The position numbers were made by a program, and so were the translations under genes. Below, piece by piece: positions 9,289 to 18,726 of a DNA stretch of 47,266 nt. Below the pieces are notes generated by a model that saw only the letters and a program-made list of their open reading frames with translations, was not told the DNA's origin and did no database searches. The stretch covers positions 1-47,266 of the forward strand of contig JAQUWX010000009.1 in assembly GCA_028692635.1 (NCBI GenBank). Reading direction: 5' to 3'. Source of the stretch: Alphaproteobacteria bacterium (GTDB taxonomy: Bacteria; Pseudomonadota; Alphaproteobacteria; UBA9219). The stretch's first letter is position 1. Each line of letters begins with the position of its first letter.

Positions 9289-10413
9289 TCAAGCCACTTT
9301 TTGGTTTGTGGCGGCGGTGTGGATGTAAACTCTGTCGGGGCGGTTGCCTAGGTGAGTCATAATTTCGTAATCTATCATCCCGGATTTTGAGGCCAGTTTT
9401 TCTACGTAATTTTCGTAGGTTATCAAATCCGCCATGACGCCCTCTTGCACGACGCTCTCCGGGATGTCGGTTACATCGCAGCAGATTAGGTCCATGGATA
9501 CTCTTCCCGTTATCGGCGCGGCATAAGTTTTGTCGCCGGAAGAAAAATAAACTTCTCCGCAATTGGAAAGTAAGGTCGGCATGCCGTCGGTGTATCCGAT
9601 TGCAAGAGTGGCTATGCGGCTTGGTCGTAGCGCCTGCCATGCCGCTAAATATCCTACAATCTCACCAACGGAGATGTTTGCTGTCTGTATAACTGGCGCG
9701 GATAACTTGAATACTGGGGCGGTGCTGCCGGCGGCGGTTTGTATTCCGTACATGGCGCGACCTACGCGAATTACGTCTTGCTGGAATTCCTTGCCCAGAT
9801 ATAGCGCGTACGATGCTGCAAGGCTTGTGGGCACGTTAGGAAAAAGCTTTTTTATTTCTTTGAATCTGGTCAACTGTTCCCGATTCTTCGGGTGGTCCGG
9901 GGTGTTCGCGCATGCAAGGTGGCTCATCAGTAACGAGAGATTCAATTTTCCCGCCGCCCAATTTTCAACTGCAAACGGAATATCGCCGCTTCTTAAAGCA
10001 AGTCGGTTCATGCCGGTTTCAACGTGGAGCGCTGCTGGTTCCGCTTGTCTTCCCGTTGTGGCGTTCAGCCAGAATCGCAGTTGAGAAAGCGAATTAATGA
10101 CCGGGCGCAATCTTAGAGAGAATATGTCATCTATGCTATCGCTTCCGGGGCCCATAAGCGCATATATGATGGCGTTCGGAGCTTGTTTGCGTAAAACCGT
10201 AGCCTCAGATGCGTGTGCTACCCAAAAGGTTCTGCAACCAGCCTCTAGCAGCGCGGGGGCTACATCGGTCAGGCCAAAGCCATAGCTGTTTGATTTTACG
10301 ACAGCAGAAACTTCAGAAAAAGGAGCGCTTTCCGCCAGTTTCAGAAAATTGTCCCGTATTCTATCGAGATTAATCTCCAGCCGCGGGCGTGTTGGCACAT
10401 ACAAATCGGGCAT
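9289..10413 (-). CDS. alr: Alanine racemase
   Basis: RPRLEINLDRIRDNFLKL, AVVKSNSYGFGL (PLP Lys motif), HVETGMNRLAL, VIRVGRAMYGI, GRVSMDLICCDVTD. Confidence 0.93.
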   Translation of the reverse strand: MPDLYVPTRPRLEINLDRIRDNFLKLAESAPFSEVSAVVKSNSYGFGLTDVAPALLEAGCRTFWVAHASEATVLRKQAPNAIIYALMGPGSDSIDDIFSLRLRPVINSLSQLRFWLNATTGRQAEPAALHVETGMNRLALRSGDIPFAVENWAAGKLNLSLLMSHLACANTPDHPKNREQLTRFKEIKKLFPNVPTSLAASYALYLGKEFQQDVIRVGRAMYGIQTAAGSTAPVFKLSAPVIQTANISVGEIVGYLAAWQALRPSRIATLAIGYTDGMPTLLSNCGEVYFSSGDKTYAAPITGRVSMDLICCDVTDIPESVVQEGVMADLITYENYVEKLASKSGMIDYEIMTHLGNRPDRVYIHTAATNQKVA

Positions 10414-10429
10414 GGCGCGACCTTTGGGC

Positions 10430-11080
10430 TTACGCGACTTCCTGCATGGCTTCTTGCGAGGCCACTAGATTCTGTGTCACGTCTTTAATGCTTGGTTGCG
10501 GAGCGGCGCCGGGAATGTTGACGTCTTTCTGCATCACGGGAGCGTTCGGATCGCGAGCGCGGGCTATGTGTTGAGTAAGGTCCTGTAGCTCGATGAAGTT
10601 ATCGGCCTGACGACGCAGTTCATCCGCGATCATTGGAGGATTCGAGCGCATCGTGCTTACGATGCTGACCCTTACGCCTTTGCGCTGGACGGCTTCGACG
10701 AGGCGGCGGAAGTCTCCGTCCCCAGAGAAAATCATGATGTGATCGACGTGGTCGCACATCTCCATCACGTCAATCGCAAGCTCAATGTCCATGTTGCCCT
10801 TGACCTTGCGGCGGCCAAAAGCGTCTGAAAATTCCTTGGTAGGCTTCGTTACCATCGCGTAGCCGTTGTAATCCAACCAATCAACCAGTGGACGGATGGG
10901 AGAATACTCCTCATTCTCGACCAATGCGGTGTAGTAAAAGGCGCGTACAAGGCGGCCTCTTCCAGCAAAAAGCTCAAGTAACCGCTTGTAATCTATGTCA
11001 AATCCCAGGCCGCGGGCGGCGGCGTAAAGGTTGGCGCCATCGATGAACATCGCCATGCGTTCTTCTTTATAAAAAATCAT
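10430..11080 (-). CDS. NYN (PIN-like) domain ribonuclease-family protein (LabA/DUF88)
   Basis: MAMFIDGANLYAAARGLGFDIDYKRLLE...KGNMDIELAIDVMEM...IMIFSGDGDFRRLVEAVQRKG acidic motifs. Confidence 0.9.
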   Translation of the reverse strand: MIFYKEERMAMFIDGANLYAAARGLGFDIDYKRLLELFAGRGRLVRAFYYTALVENEEYSPIRPLVDWLDYNGYAMVTKPTKEFSDAFGRRKVKGNMDIELAIDVMEMCDHVDHIMIFSGDGDFRRLVEAVQRKGVRVSIVSTMRSNPPMIADELRRQADNFIELQDLTQHIARARDPNAPVMQKDVNIPGAAPQPSIKDVTQNLVASQEAMQEVA

Positions 11081-11505
11081 TTTTCCCTCTTATCGTTCAA
11101 AAGCCATGTTAACCATATAATTTTTTACTGCACAAGGCAGACAAATATCGGCAGACTTTCCCGTTGTATTCGGAAGATGTGGTAAACCAAAAGGTAATAA
11201 AAGGTAACCAAATCTTAAAGAAAAACCGGGGGTTATGCCAAAAATTTCTCCGCTATTAAGTAAGCTTTTAAATGTTTTCACCTATCTTATCGGGTAATAT
11301 ACACCATCAGCGCTTTACATGCATCTGTTAAAAAAGTTAGGATAGGAGGTTCTTCACATACAAGGATAGGTCCCGGTTTTCCCGTAAGGCGATCTTTGGT
11401 CCAGTGAGGAAAAAATTTGAATTAGGAAGGAGCCTCGTTCTGCCGCTCGTTCAAAAGCGACAAGGCGCAGGTATTGTAATCAGAGTTTAAAAAAGGACTA
11501 CGAAT

Positions 11506-11928
11506 ATGGCGCGTGTAACAGTCGAAGATTGCGTAATGCAAGTTCCCAACCGGTTCGAGCTGGTTATGTTGGCGGCGCATCGCGCTCGCGCTCTGGCCTC
11601 CGGCGCCGAGCTTAAGGTCGATCGCGATCGCGACAAAAATCCCGTCGTAGCCTTGCGCGAAATCGCCGAGCTTAAAGTCGATCTCGGTTCTTTGAATGAG
11701 ACCCTCATCAAGGGACTTCAAAAACGTATAGAGCCGGATCAACCGGAAGAAGAAGTCGCCGAGCTTATGGCTGGCGAACAGCAGAATTGGGTCAACGTCG
11801 ATATGGGTGAAGATGCCGACGAGGCCGATGACGAAGATGTTGATAGTGAAGATGGGGAGGCTGAAGTTACCGATGTCGATGTTGTTGACAGCGGTATCAG
11901 TTTTGAAGATGAGGATGTCAAGGACTAG
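11506..11928 (+). CDS. rpoZ: DNA-directed RNA polymerase omega subunit (acidic C-terminal extension)
   Basis: [33 protein letters not shown]...[11 protein letters not shown]; followed by rsh genes. Confidence 0.95.
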   Translation: MARVTVEDCVMQVPNRFELVMLAAHRARALASGAELKVDRDRDKNPVVALREIAELKVDLGSLNETLIKGLQKRIEPDQPEEEVAELMAGEQQNWVNVDMGEDADEADDEDVDSEDGEAEVTDVDVVDSGISFEDEDVKD

Positions 11929-11966
11929 ACATAAGACCGCCTCTTTAAATAGAGAGCGAGGTTAAT

Positions 11967-13979
11967 ATGGAGGGGGCTGCTCCTAGAAAAATGCAGCCTA
12001 CCCCAGCCACTTCGGCTGTGTTCTCTGCTGCGGGCAAAGAAACCCTCCAATCCACCGGCGCCGTTTCCGGCATTTCTCCAAAACTCGATGAAGTAGCTCA
12101 GATCTTTAAGGCGACCAAAGAATCGTCGCGGGTAGGATTTAGATTTTCGTCCGGGTATATCGCCAAGAAAGCGGGCGGATATGAGCCTTACATAAGAGAG
12201 GCTTTCGAGCTTCTGGAAGAAAACAAAGAAGTCTTGACCAATTATTATCGGGAAAAAATCGGATATAGCGGCGACGATATAATAGGCGATTATTATAATC
12301 CTCTCGCGACTATGGTCGCTGGGATGGGGCTGGATAAGGGAGATGCAGATGGCGTTCGTAAAAAAGCCAGGCATTTCTACACGGTCAGGGAAATAACTTC
12401 CAGAAATGCAGATAAAAACAAAAAAGACCAAAGCGTCTCCGTTCTCTCTTCCGTTCTAAGCGATCTTATGCTTGTGGGGGCGATGACTACGGAAGATGTA
12501 AAGGAAAAATTCGGCAGCAATGTAGCCCATCGGACCAGGCAGATAAGCTCTATAACTCAAGTTCCGATCACCATGAGGCCGTATGATAAGAATGGTCGTT
12601 GGTTGAAAAGGGATTATAAGTTCAATCTCATCCAACACGATCTTGGACAGGATATCATTCATTCGTCCGACAATCAGGCCGTTGTCTGGTTTGTGAAAAT
12701 GGTGTCGTCGCTGCAACAGGCTCGCGTCATGAATAAGGATCAGGAAAAAGATCCTAGGTTCTTTTCCGAGAGTGTGCGCCTTGAGACTAATTCAAAAAGG
12801 ATAATGCGGGCGCTTCACATAAAAGGCATGTATTTACCTGTAGCCAGGGAAATGGGTTCGCCTTTTTATGAGGAGATGCAGGACCTCCTGGTTAAGATAA
12901 TCGATCCTTGCGCATACCGCGCCATCAAAAACAAACTGGCTTCTTTGGGGGCGACAGTAGGTCTCGATGGGGAGATGCGCCCAAGCAATATTATGGGAAA
13001 GATAAAAAACAACATAAATAAACTGCTGTCCAACTATGGATTCAAATACAGAATAGAGGGGCGCGTTAAATCCGTTTTCTCGATATGGCAGAAGATGATG
13101 GATAAGCAGAACGCGAATAAATCGCAGGTGAGGGTTACTTTGGGTTCAGCTCAGAATCTGTCTGTTTTTAACAAAAAATTTAATAAAGGCGTGCGCGACG
13201 CCTTTGCTTTGCGGGCGATCATAGACGATCCAGATGAAAATTCGTGCAAGGTCATGTATGACAGGCTTGCGGAAGATGTCAGCGCAGACAAAAAGAGCGG
13301 TATATCCTTCATCAAGGGACGTCATAAAAACTATTTGGGAGATAATAAGAAAGATACTGGATACAAGGCTATACATGACTGCATGCATATTAATGGAAGA
13401 TGCGTTGAGCTTCAGGTCGTGACAGAGAATATGCACGATGACAATAGCAGCGGCATTACCAGACATGCCGCTCATAAAGGGGAAAACAATAAACTGGATT
13501 CCACAATAACGGTGCACAAAACCTGGAGCGCTCCCAGCACGCACGATCCTAATGAACATGCGGAGATAATGGACGGAGTGCTGTGTAATATGTTCGCTCT
13601 GCTTCAAGGGCAAAAAGTTGTTCACCTGCCTAAGGCTTACGATGTTGTATATGTTTGCGGCAACGATGAACGGTCGGGCATATTGTGCAGAGTTCCTAAT
13701 AATACCAAGGCAAAAGATTTGTTAAAATATGTGAAATATCGTGATTTGATAAATGATGACGGCAGTTTCAAAGATTTAAACAAAATTCTTTATGTGAACG
13801 ATGTCGTCGTTAATGGAAAATCTTATGCGGAAGAAGATACAGAAAATGTTACGCTGAAAAATGGAGACAGTTTCAGGATTGTGTATGCGCAACCTCCGGT
13901 AAAATATGCTCTTCGTTCTGTAAGCGCGCAGCCCGGATCGAGCGCAAAAACAAGCGCGAGCGTGGCTTGTGGCCCTTAG
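11967..13979 (+). CDS. Divergent RelA/SpoT homolog: degenerate hydrolase region, synthetase-like core, TGS-like C-terminus
   Basis: Alignable by eye with neighbouring Rsh: EGRVKSVFSIWQKM vs EGREKNPYSIWRKM; DAFALRAIID vs DIMAFRVTVD; GRHKNYLGDNKKDTGYKAIH vs GRFKDYISTPKPNQYQSLH; VELQVVT vs IEIQIRT. Confidence 0.85.
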   Translation: MEGAAPRKMQPTPATSAVFSAAGKETLQSTGAVSGISPKLDEVAQIFKATKESSRVGFRFSSGYIAKKAGGYEPYIREAFELLEENKEVLTNYYREKIGYSGDDIIGDYYNPLATMVAGMGLDKGDADGVRKKARHFYTVREITSRNADKNKKDQSVSVLSSVLSDLMLVGAMTTEDVKEKFGSNVAHRTRQISSITQVPITMRPYDKNGRWLKRDYKFNLIQHDLGQDIIHSSDNQAVVWFVKMVSSLQQARVMNKDQEKDPRFFSESVRLETNSKRIMRALHIKGMYLPVAREMGSPFYEEMQDLLVKIIDPCAYRAIKNKLASLGATVGLDGEMRPSNIMGKIKNNINKLLSNYGFKYRIEGRVKSVFSIWQKMMDKQNANKSQVRVTLGSAQNLSVFNKKFNKGVRDAFALRAIIDDPDENSCKVMYDRLAEDVSADKKSGISFIKGRHKNYLGDNKKDTGYKAIHDCMHINGRCVELQVVTENMHDDNSSGITRHAAHKGENNKLDSTITVHKTWSAPSTHDPNEHAEIMDGVLCNMFALLQGQKVVHLPKAYDVVYVCGNDERSGILCRVPNNTKAKDLLKYVKYRDLINDDGSFKDLNKILYVNDVVVNGKSYAEEDTENVTLKNGDSFRIVYAQPPVKYALRSVSAQPGSSAKTSASVACGP

Positions 13980-14071
13980 GCCCGGTTTGGCTTGTTGTTA
14001 TCTAATTATTTATAAATTCTGTATCATAAGCACTGTAGCCGTATCCCCGGATTTATATTATTCTTGCCGCA

Positions 14072-16270
14072 ATGCCAGAAACTCAGGTTCTGCCTCAGAC
14101 TAAGCCCAGACTTATGCGCCAGTATGAACTGGTCGAGAGAGTGCGGGCTTACGATCCTACGGCTGATGAGGATTTGCTTAACCGCGCTTATGTCTTTTCC
14201 ATGCAGGCTCATGGGGCGCAGGTAAGAGCTTCCGGCGATCCGTACTTCTCTCATCCTTTGGAGGTCGCTGGAATCCTGACCAGTATGAAGATGGATGCGA
14301 CTACCATCGCTACGGCGCTGCTTCACGATACGGTCGAGGATACTCTCGCTACGTTGGACGATATTGAAAAGCTGTTCGGGCCGGAGGTCGTTCGGCTTGT
14401 CGATGGCGTCACCAAATTATCTCGCATAGAGTTTCAGAACGATCAGGCCAAGCAGGCGGAAAATTTCCGTAAGTTAGTGCTGGCTATGTCCGAGGATATT
14501 CGCGTTCTGCTTATAAAGCTGGCGGATCGTCTTCATAATATGCGCACTTTGCATTATCTGAAGGACCCGGAAAAACGCAGAAGGATCGCTCGCGAGACTA
14601 TGGATATATATGCTCCTCTGGCGGAGCGTATCGGTATCGAGAAAATGCAGGACGAGTTGCAGGATCTCGCGTTCTCTGAGCTTAATCCTGACGCAAGATC
14701 GAGCATTATGACGCGGCTTGGCTATTTGCGTAGCGAAGGCGGCGGATTGGCTTCTAAGATACAGGAGGAGCTGCGCAAGGTGCTGTCTCAATCCGGCATA
14801 AATGCCGAGGTCGAGGGGCGCGAGAAAAATCCGTACTCTATTTGGCGCAAGATGAAGCGCAAGAATATCGCGTTCGAGCAATTGTCCGACATAATGGCTT
14901 TCAGGGTGACGGTTGACAATGTCGGCCAGTGTTATCAGGTGCTTGGCATTCTTCACAGTAATTATCCAGTCGTTCCCGGGCGATTTAAGGATTACATTTC
15001 CACTCCCAAGCCCAATCAATACCAAAGTTTACACACCGGAATAATAGGGCCGGAAAATCAGCGTATCGAGATTCAGATCAGAACCCATGAAATGCATGAG
15101 GTCGCAGAATTGGGCGTGGCTGCTCACTGGGCTTATAAGCAGGACGATCATCGCGCAGACGGATCTCAGTATCGGTGGTTGAGAGAGCTTCTCGATATCG
15201 TCGAGCACGCTCAAAGGCCGGAGGAATTTCTGGAACAGACTAAGCTTGAGTTGTTTCAGGATCAGGTTTTCTGTTTCTCTCCGAAAGGCGATTTGATCGC
15301 TTTGCCTCGTGGGGCTACTCCTGTCGATTTTGCTTATGCGGTGCACAGCCTTGTCGGGGACTCGTGCGTCGGCTCTAAGGTGAATGGGCGCATGGTTCCT
15401 TTGCGTACAGAGCTGCACAATGGCGATCAGGTCGAGATCGTTACTCAGAAGGGCGGCACTCCTTCTCCGGCTTGGGAGCGGTTCGTTGTAAGCGGCAAGG
15501 CCAGGGCCAGGATTCGCCGTTTCGTGCGCACTCAGCAGCGTACCGAATATATTATACTTGGTCGCGCTATGCTTGAGAAGCTTTGCAAACAGGAGGGTAT
15601 AGACTTCGGCGAAAAACCGTTCGAGGCCGTTGCGAAGAATTTTCAAGCGGCTTCGGTCGATGATCTTTTTGCCAATGTCGGCGCTTCGCTTCAACCGTCG
15701 CGGGATGTTTTTCATGCGGCGTTCCCTCAGCATAAATACAAGGTGCAGGAAAAAACTATCGCGGTGACTGAGCCGGGGATGAATATTCCAAAACCGCAGG
15801 CTCGGACTACGACGGCTCCTTTGACGCTTAAGGGGTTGATACCGGGAATGGCTGTTCATTTCGCTCGTTGCTGCCATCCGCTGCCCGGAGACGCCATTGT
15901 GGGCATAGTCGCTACCGGAAGGGGCGTTACTGTTCATACTCGCGATTGCGAGACGTTGGAGAGCTTTCGTGACGCTCCGGAGCGCTGGATAGATGTCGGA
16001 TGGGGCGACGGTTACGGCAAAGAAAGCTCTATGGTTGGGCGGCTTACCGTCATTCTGAATAATCAGCCTAACAGTTTGGGCGCGTTGACGACTATTATAG
16101 GAAAAGGAAACGGAAATATTATCAATCTTAAGATAACCAACCGCTCTACGGACTTTTTCGATATTCTTGTCGATGTCGAGGTTAAGGATGTTCCTCATCT
16201 TATGAATATTGTGGCGGCTCTTAGAGCTAGCGCTGCTATAAATTCAGTTGAGCGCACAAAGGGACGGTAA
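14072..16270 (+). CDS. rsh: Bifunctional (p)ppGpp synthetase/hydrolase Rsh (SpoT)
   Basis: TALLHDTVEDT HD motif, KLADRLHNMRTL, EGREKNPYSIWRKM, GRFKDYISTPKPNQYQSLHT, TGS, zinc-finger-like CCHPLPGDAIVG and C-terminal ACT. Confidence 0.96.
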   Translation: MPETQVLPQTKPRLMRQYELVERVRAYDPTADEDLLNRAYVFSMQAHGAQVRASGDPYFSHPLEVAGILTSMKMDATTIATALLHDTVEDTLATLDDIEKLFGPEVVRLVDGVTKLSRIEFQNDQAKQAENFRKLVLAMSEDIRVLLIKLADRLHNMRTLHYLKDPEKRRRIARETMDIYAPLAERIGIEKMQDELQDLAFSELNPDARSSIMTRLGYLRSEGGGLASKIQEELRKVLSQSGINAEVEGREKNPYSIWRKMKRKNIAFEQLSDIMAFRVTVDNVGQCYQVLGILHSNYPVVPGRFKDYISTPKPNQYQSLHTGIIGPENQRIEIQIRTHEMHEVAELGVAAHWAYKQDDHRADGSQYRWLRELLDIVEHAQRPEEFLEQTKLELFQDQVFCFSPKGDLIALPRGATPVDFAYAVHSLVGDSCVGSKVNGRMVPLRTELHNGDQVEIVTQKGGTPSPAWERFVVSGKARARIRRFVRTQQRTEYIILGRAMLEKLCKQEGIDFGEKPFEAVAKNFQAASVDDLFANVGASLQPSRDVFHAAFPQHKYKVQEKTIAVTEPGMNIPKPQARTTTAPLTLKGLIPGMAVHFARCCHPLPGDAIVGIVATGRGVTVHTRDCETLESFRDAPERWIDVGWGDGYGKESSMVGRLTVILNNQPNSLGALTTIIGKGNGNIINLKITNRSTDFFDILVDVEVKDVPHLMNIVAALRASAAINSVERTKGR

Positions 16271-16272
16271 GT

Positions 16273-17109
16273 CTATTTCTGTTTCGTCTCGCAATAGAAG
16301 CTGGAGCGGCCTCCTTGGGTTATTCTTTTTATTCCTCCGGTTTTTATAACGTTGCAGGTGCATGTTTTGCACTTTTTGCCTTCGCAGCCATATACGGCAA
16401 AATGATTTTGAAACGAGCCGGTAGTGCCGTCCGATCGCACGTAATCTCGTAGGCTTGAGCCTCCGGCTTTAATGGCGGATTGAAGCACTTTGCGTATGGA
16501 CTTGACCAGGCAGGCAAGTTCTTTCGGCGAGCATTTTCTCGCTTCTCGTTTTGGGCTTATCCTTGCGTAGAACAGGGCTTCGCAGACATATATGTTGCCA
16601 AGGCCAGCTATGATGCTTTGATCTAAAAGCGCGGATTTGATGCTGGTTTTTTTGTTTTTAAGCAGCTCTGTCAAGGCGGGCGCTGTGAATTCGGGAGACA
16701 GAGGTTCTATCCCTAAAGATTTTAGCAATGAATTTTCATCGTGAACGATATCGCAAAGCCCAAAGCGGCGGGGATCGTTGAAAATCAGCGCTGGAGAATT
16801 TTTGCCGGAAAAATTGAAGACCAGATGATCGTGCTTGTTCGGGGAATATTCGCGCTTTTGGCGCAGCACCAGTTTTCCCGACATTCCAAGATGGAAGATA
16901 ATAGTTTCATTGCCGCTGAGACTCATGAGTATGTATTTTGCTCGGCGGGTTATCGATATTATTTTGCGTCCTTCTGCGCGAGTTTTAAGATCTGGGGGAA
17001 ACGGTTTGCGCAGGCCCTTTGCTCGTTTTTCAACGCTGGATATTCGTAAGCCCGTTAGGGCTTTGGCAAGGCCTCTGCTGATGGTTTCGACTTCGGGCAG
17101 TTCTGGCAT
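16273..17109 (-). CDS. mutM: Formamidopyrimidine-DNA glycosylase
   Basis: MPELPEVETISRGL N-terminus; C-terminal zinc finger CEGKKCKTCTCNVIKTGGIKRITQGGRSSFYC. Confidence 0.96.
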   Translation of the reverse strand: MPELPEVETISRGLAKALTGLRISSVEKRAKGLRKPFPPDLKTRAEGRKIISITRRAKYILMSLSGNETIIFHLGMSGKLVLRQKREYSPNKHDHLVFNFSGKNSPALIFNDPRRFGLCDIVHDENSLLKSLGIEPLSPEFTAPALTELLKNKKTSIKSALLDQSIIAGLGNIYVCEALFYARISPKREARKCSPKELACLVKSIRKVLQSAIKAGGSSLRDYVRSDGTTGSFQNHFAVYGCEGKKCKTCTCNVIKTGGIKRITQGGRSSFYCETKQK

Positions 17110-17149
17110 TTGATTTGTCTTTCCGGGGCGCGTGTATTATCTTTCGAGC

Positions 17150-17929
17150 ATGGCTAAAAAAGAACAAGCAAACAATCCCGATAATCCAGAGGCTGAGTGG
17201 TTCGGGTATGATCGTGTTTCTCCCGAGGATAAAACCGACCGGGTGCGCGGAGTCTTCGATTCGGTCGCCAGTCGATACGATGTTATGAACGATCTTATGT
17301 CTTTGGGGCTGCATCGGGCGTGGAAAGCCAAATTTGTTAGTCGGCTCCGTCCTAGAGCCGGACAGAAAATTTTGGATGTCGCCGGGGGAACCGGGGATAT
17401 CTCTATGCGCTGCGCTCTGAAGACTAAGGGGATGGCTGATATTACGGTTTGCGATATTAACCCTAATATGCTGGCCGTCGGGCGCGACAGGGCTGTCGAT
17501 AGGGGCTGGTTGCCGGAGCAGATAAAATGGGTTACCGGGAATGCTGAGGCTCTGCCGTTTCCCAGTCGTAGTTTCGATACGGTTTGTATCGCTTTTGGGC
17601 TTAGGAATGTTACTCGTATAGATGTGGCTCTGGCGGAGTTTGCTCGCGTTTTAAAGCCGGGGGGGCGCTTCTTTTGTATGGAATTCAGCCCAGGAATGCC
17701 TCAGGGGCTTAAAAATATTTACGATATTTACTCGTTTGCCATCATCCCCATGTTGGGAGAGGCTGTGGCTAAAGACAGGGCGTCATATCAATACCTTGCC
17801 GAGAGTATTCGCCAATTTCCTCTTCAGCCCGTTCTGGCTAAACGTATGGAAAAGGCCGGTTTCGAGCATGTTGGCTGGGAGAACCTTATGGGCGGAATCG
17901 TGGCTATTCATGAGGGATGGAAATTATAG
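17150..17929 (+). CDS. ubiE: Ubiquinone/menaquinone biosynthesis C-methyltransferase UbiE
   Basis: FDSVASRYDVMNDLMSLGLHRAWK, ILDVAGGTGDI, ITVCDINPNML, GGRFFCMEFSPG. Confidence 0.95.
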   Translation: MAKKEQANNPDNPEAEWFGYDRVSPEDKTDRVRGVFDSVASRYDVMNDLMSLGLHRAWKAKFVSRLRPRAGQKILDVAGGTGDISMRCALKTKGMADITVCDINPNMLAVGRDRAVDRGWLPEQIKWVTGNAEALPFPSRSFDTVCIAFGLRNVTRIDVALAEFARVLKPGGRFFCMEFSPGMPQGLKNIYDIYSFAIIPMLGEAVAKDRASYQYLAESIRQFPLQPVLAKRMEKAGFEHVGWENLMGGIVAIHEGWKL

Positions 17930-18223
17930 GATCGCCTCTCCTGAGTGATAGCGCGTCACTTTTATAGCGCTAGCGTGTTTTTCAATTTGGCTTAGGTCAT
18001 AGGCCGCTTGCATTCTAAGCCATGCTTCCGGCGTTCCTCCAAATGCTTTGGTTAGTCTTACGGCCATTTCCGCTGAAATCCCAGACTTGCAATTGATTAT
18101 ACGAGATAATGTGGGGCGCGTTACGTCCAGGATTATTGCCGCTTTTGTAACGGATAATCCAAGCTCCTCAAGACAAGCGCTTTTTACAATGCGGCCTGGA
18201 TGTGCTGGGTTTTTCATAACCAT
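17924..18223 (-). CDS. higA: HigA-type antitoxin (Xre HTH)
   Basis: NPAHPGRIVKSACLEELGLSVTKAAIILDVTRPTLSRIINCKSGISAEMAVRLTKAFGGTPEAWLRMQAAYDL. Confidence 0.93.
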   Translation of the reverse strand: MVMKNPAHPGRIVKSACLEELGLSVTKAAIILDVTRPTLSRIINCKSGISAEMAVRLTKAFGGTPEAWLRMQAAYDLSQIEKHASAIKVTRYHSGEAIL

Positions 18224-18234
18224 TTTGCCCTCCT

Positions 18235-18513
18235 TTAATGATAATCAATTAATTCCACGTCTCTAATATTGCCATTTTCAAACCGAAAGATGATCCGCCA
18301 GTTGGCGCGGACGGTAATGCTCCAGAAATCCTTCATGTCGCCAACCAGTTTATGAAGGTGATACCCGGGCAAATTCACATCTTCGGGCTTTTCTGCAATA
18401 TTAAGCAAAGAAAGAATGTCCTCCACGCGGCGGACAAGTTTGGGGTGAATTCCGCCGCAATCTGCCTTCTCGTATAGGCGCTTTAGTCCTTTGTGCTTAA
18501 AGCTTTCTATCAC
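18235..18513 (-). CDS. higB: HigB-type toxin (RelE superfamily)
   Basis: MIESFKHKGLKRLYEKADCGGIHPKLVRRVEDILSLLN...LPGYHLHKLVGDMKDFWSITVRANWRIIFRFENGN...DVELIDYH; upstream of higA. Confidence 0.93.
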   Translation of the reverse strand: MIESFKHKGLKRLYEKADCGGIHPKLVRRVEDILSLLNIAEKPEDVNLPGYHLHKLVGDMKDFWSITVRANWRIIFRFENGNIRDVELIDYH

Positions 18514-18528
18514 ATTTTACCCCATTTC

Positions 18529-18552
18529 GTATAGTGTAATGTAACACTATAC
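18529..18552. promoter_or_regulatory. higBA operator palindrome
   Basis: gtatagtgt-aatgta-acactatac, perfect 9-bp arms, 16 bp upstream of higB ATG. Confidence 0.75.
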
Positions 18553-18673
18553 AATAATCAACAAAAAAACAATTAACCTCAAATAATTGTCAGCAAATGC
18601 TTGATTTTCGGGCTTTAAGGGGGTATTCAAGCCCCTCGTTGTGCGCCGGAGCGCTAGACATGCCCGGCCACAG

Positions 18674-18702
18674 AAGGACCTCTAATCCGGTCCTTTGATT
18701 TT
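18674..18702 (+). promoter_or_regulatory. Hairpin in the rpmI-rplT leader (possible attenuator/terminator)
   Basis: aaggacc-tctaatcc-ggtcctt followed by tgatttt. Confidence 0.4.
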
Positions 18703-18726
18703 GTAACTTCTAACCAAGGATGGAAA

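Noticed and set aside
11760-11928. Acidic low-complexity C-terminus of omega as something novel
   Set aside because: Acidic omega tails occur commonly in alphaproteobacteria
15029-16198. 389-aa minus-strand ORF
   Set aside because: Antisense shadow of rsh; low-complexity composition and no recognised domain
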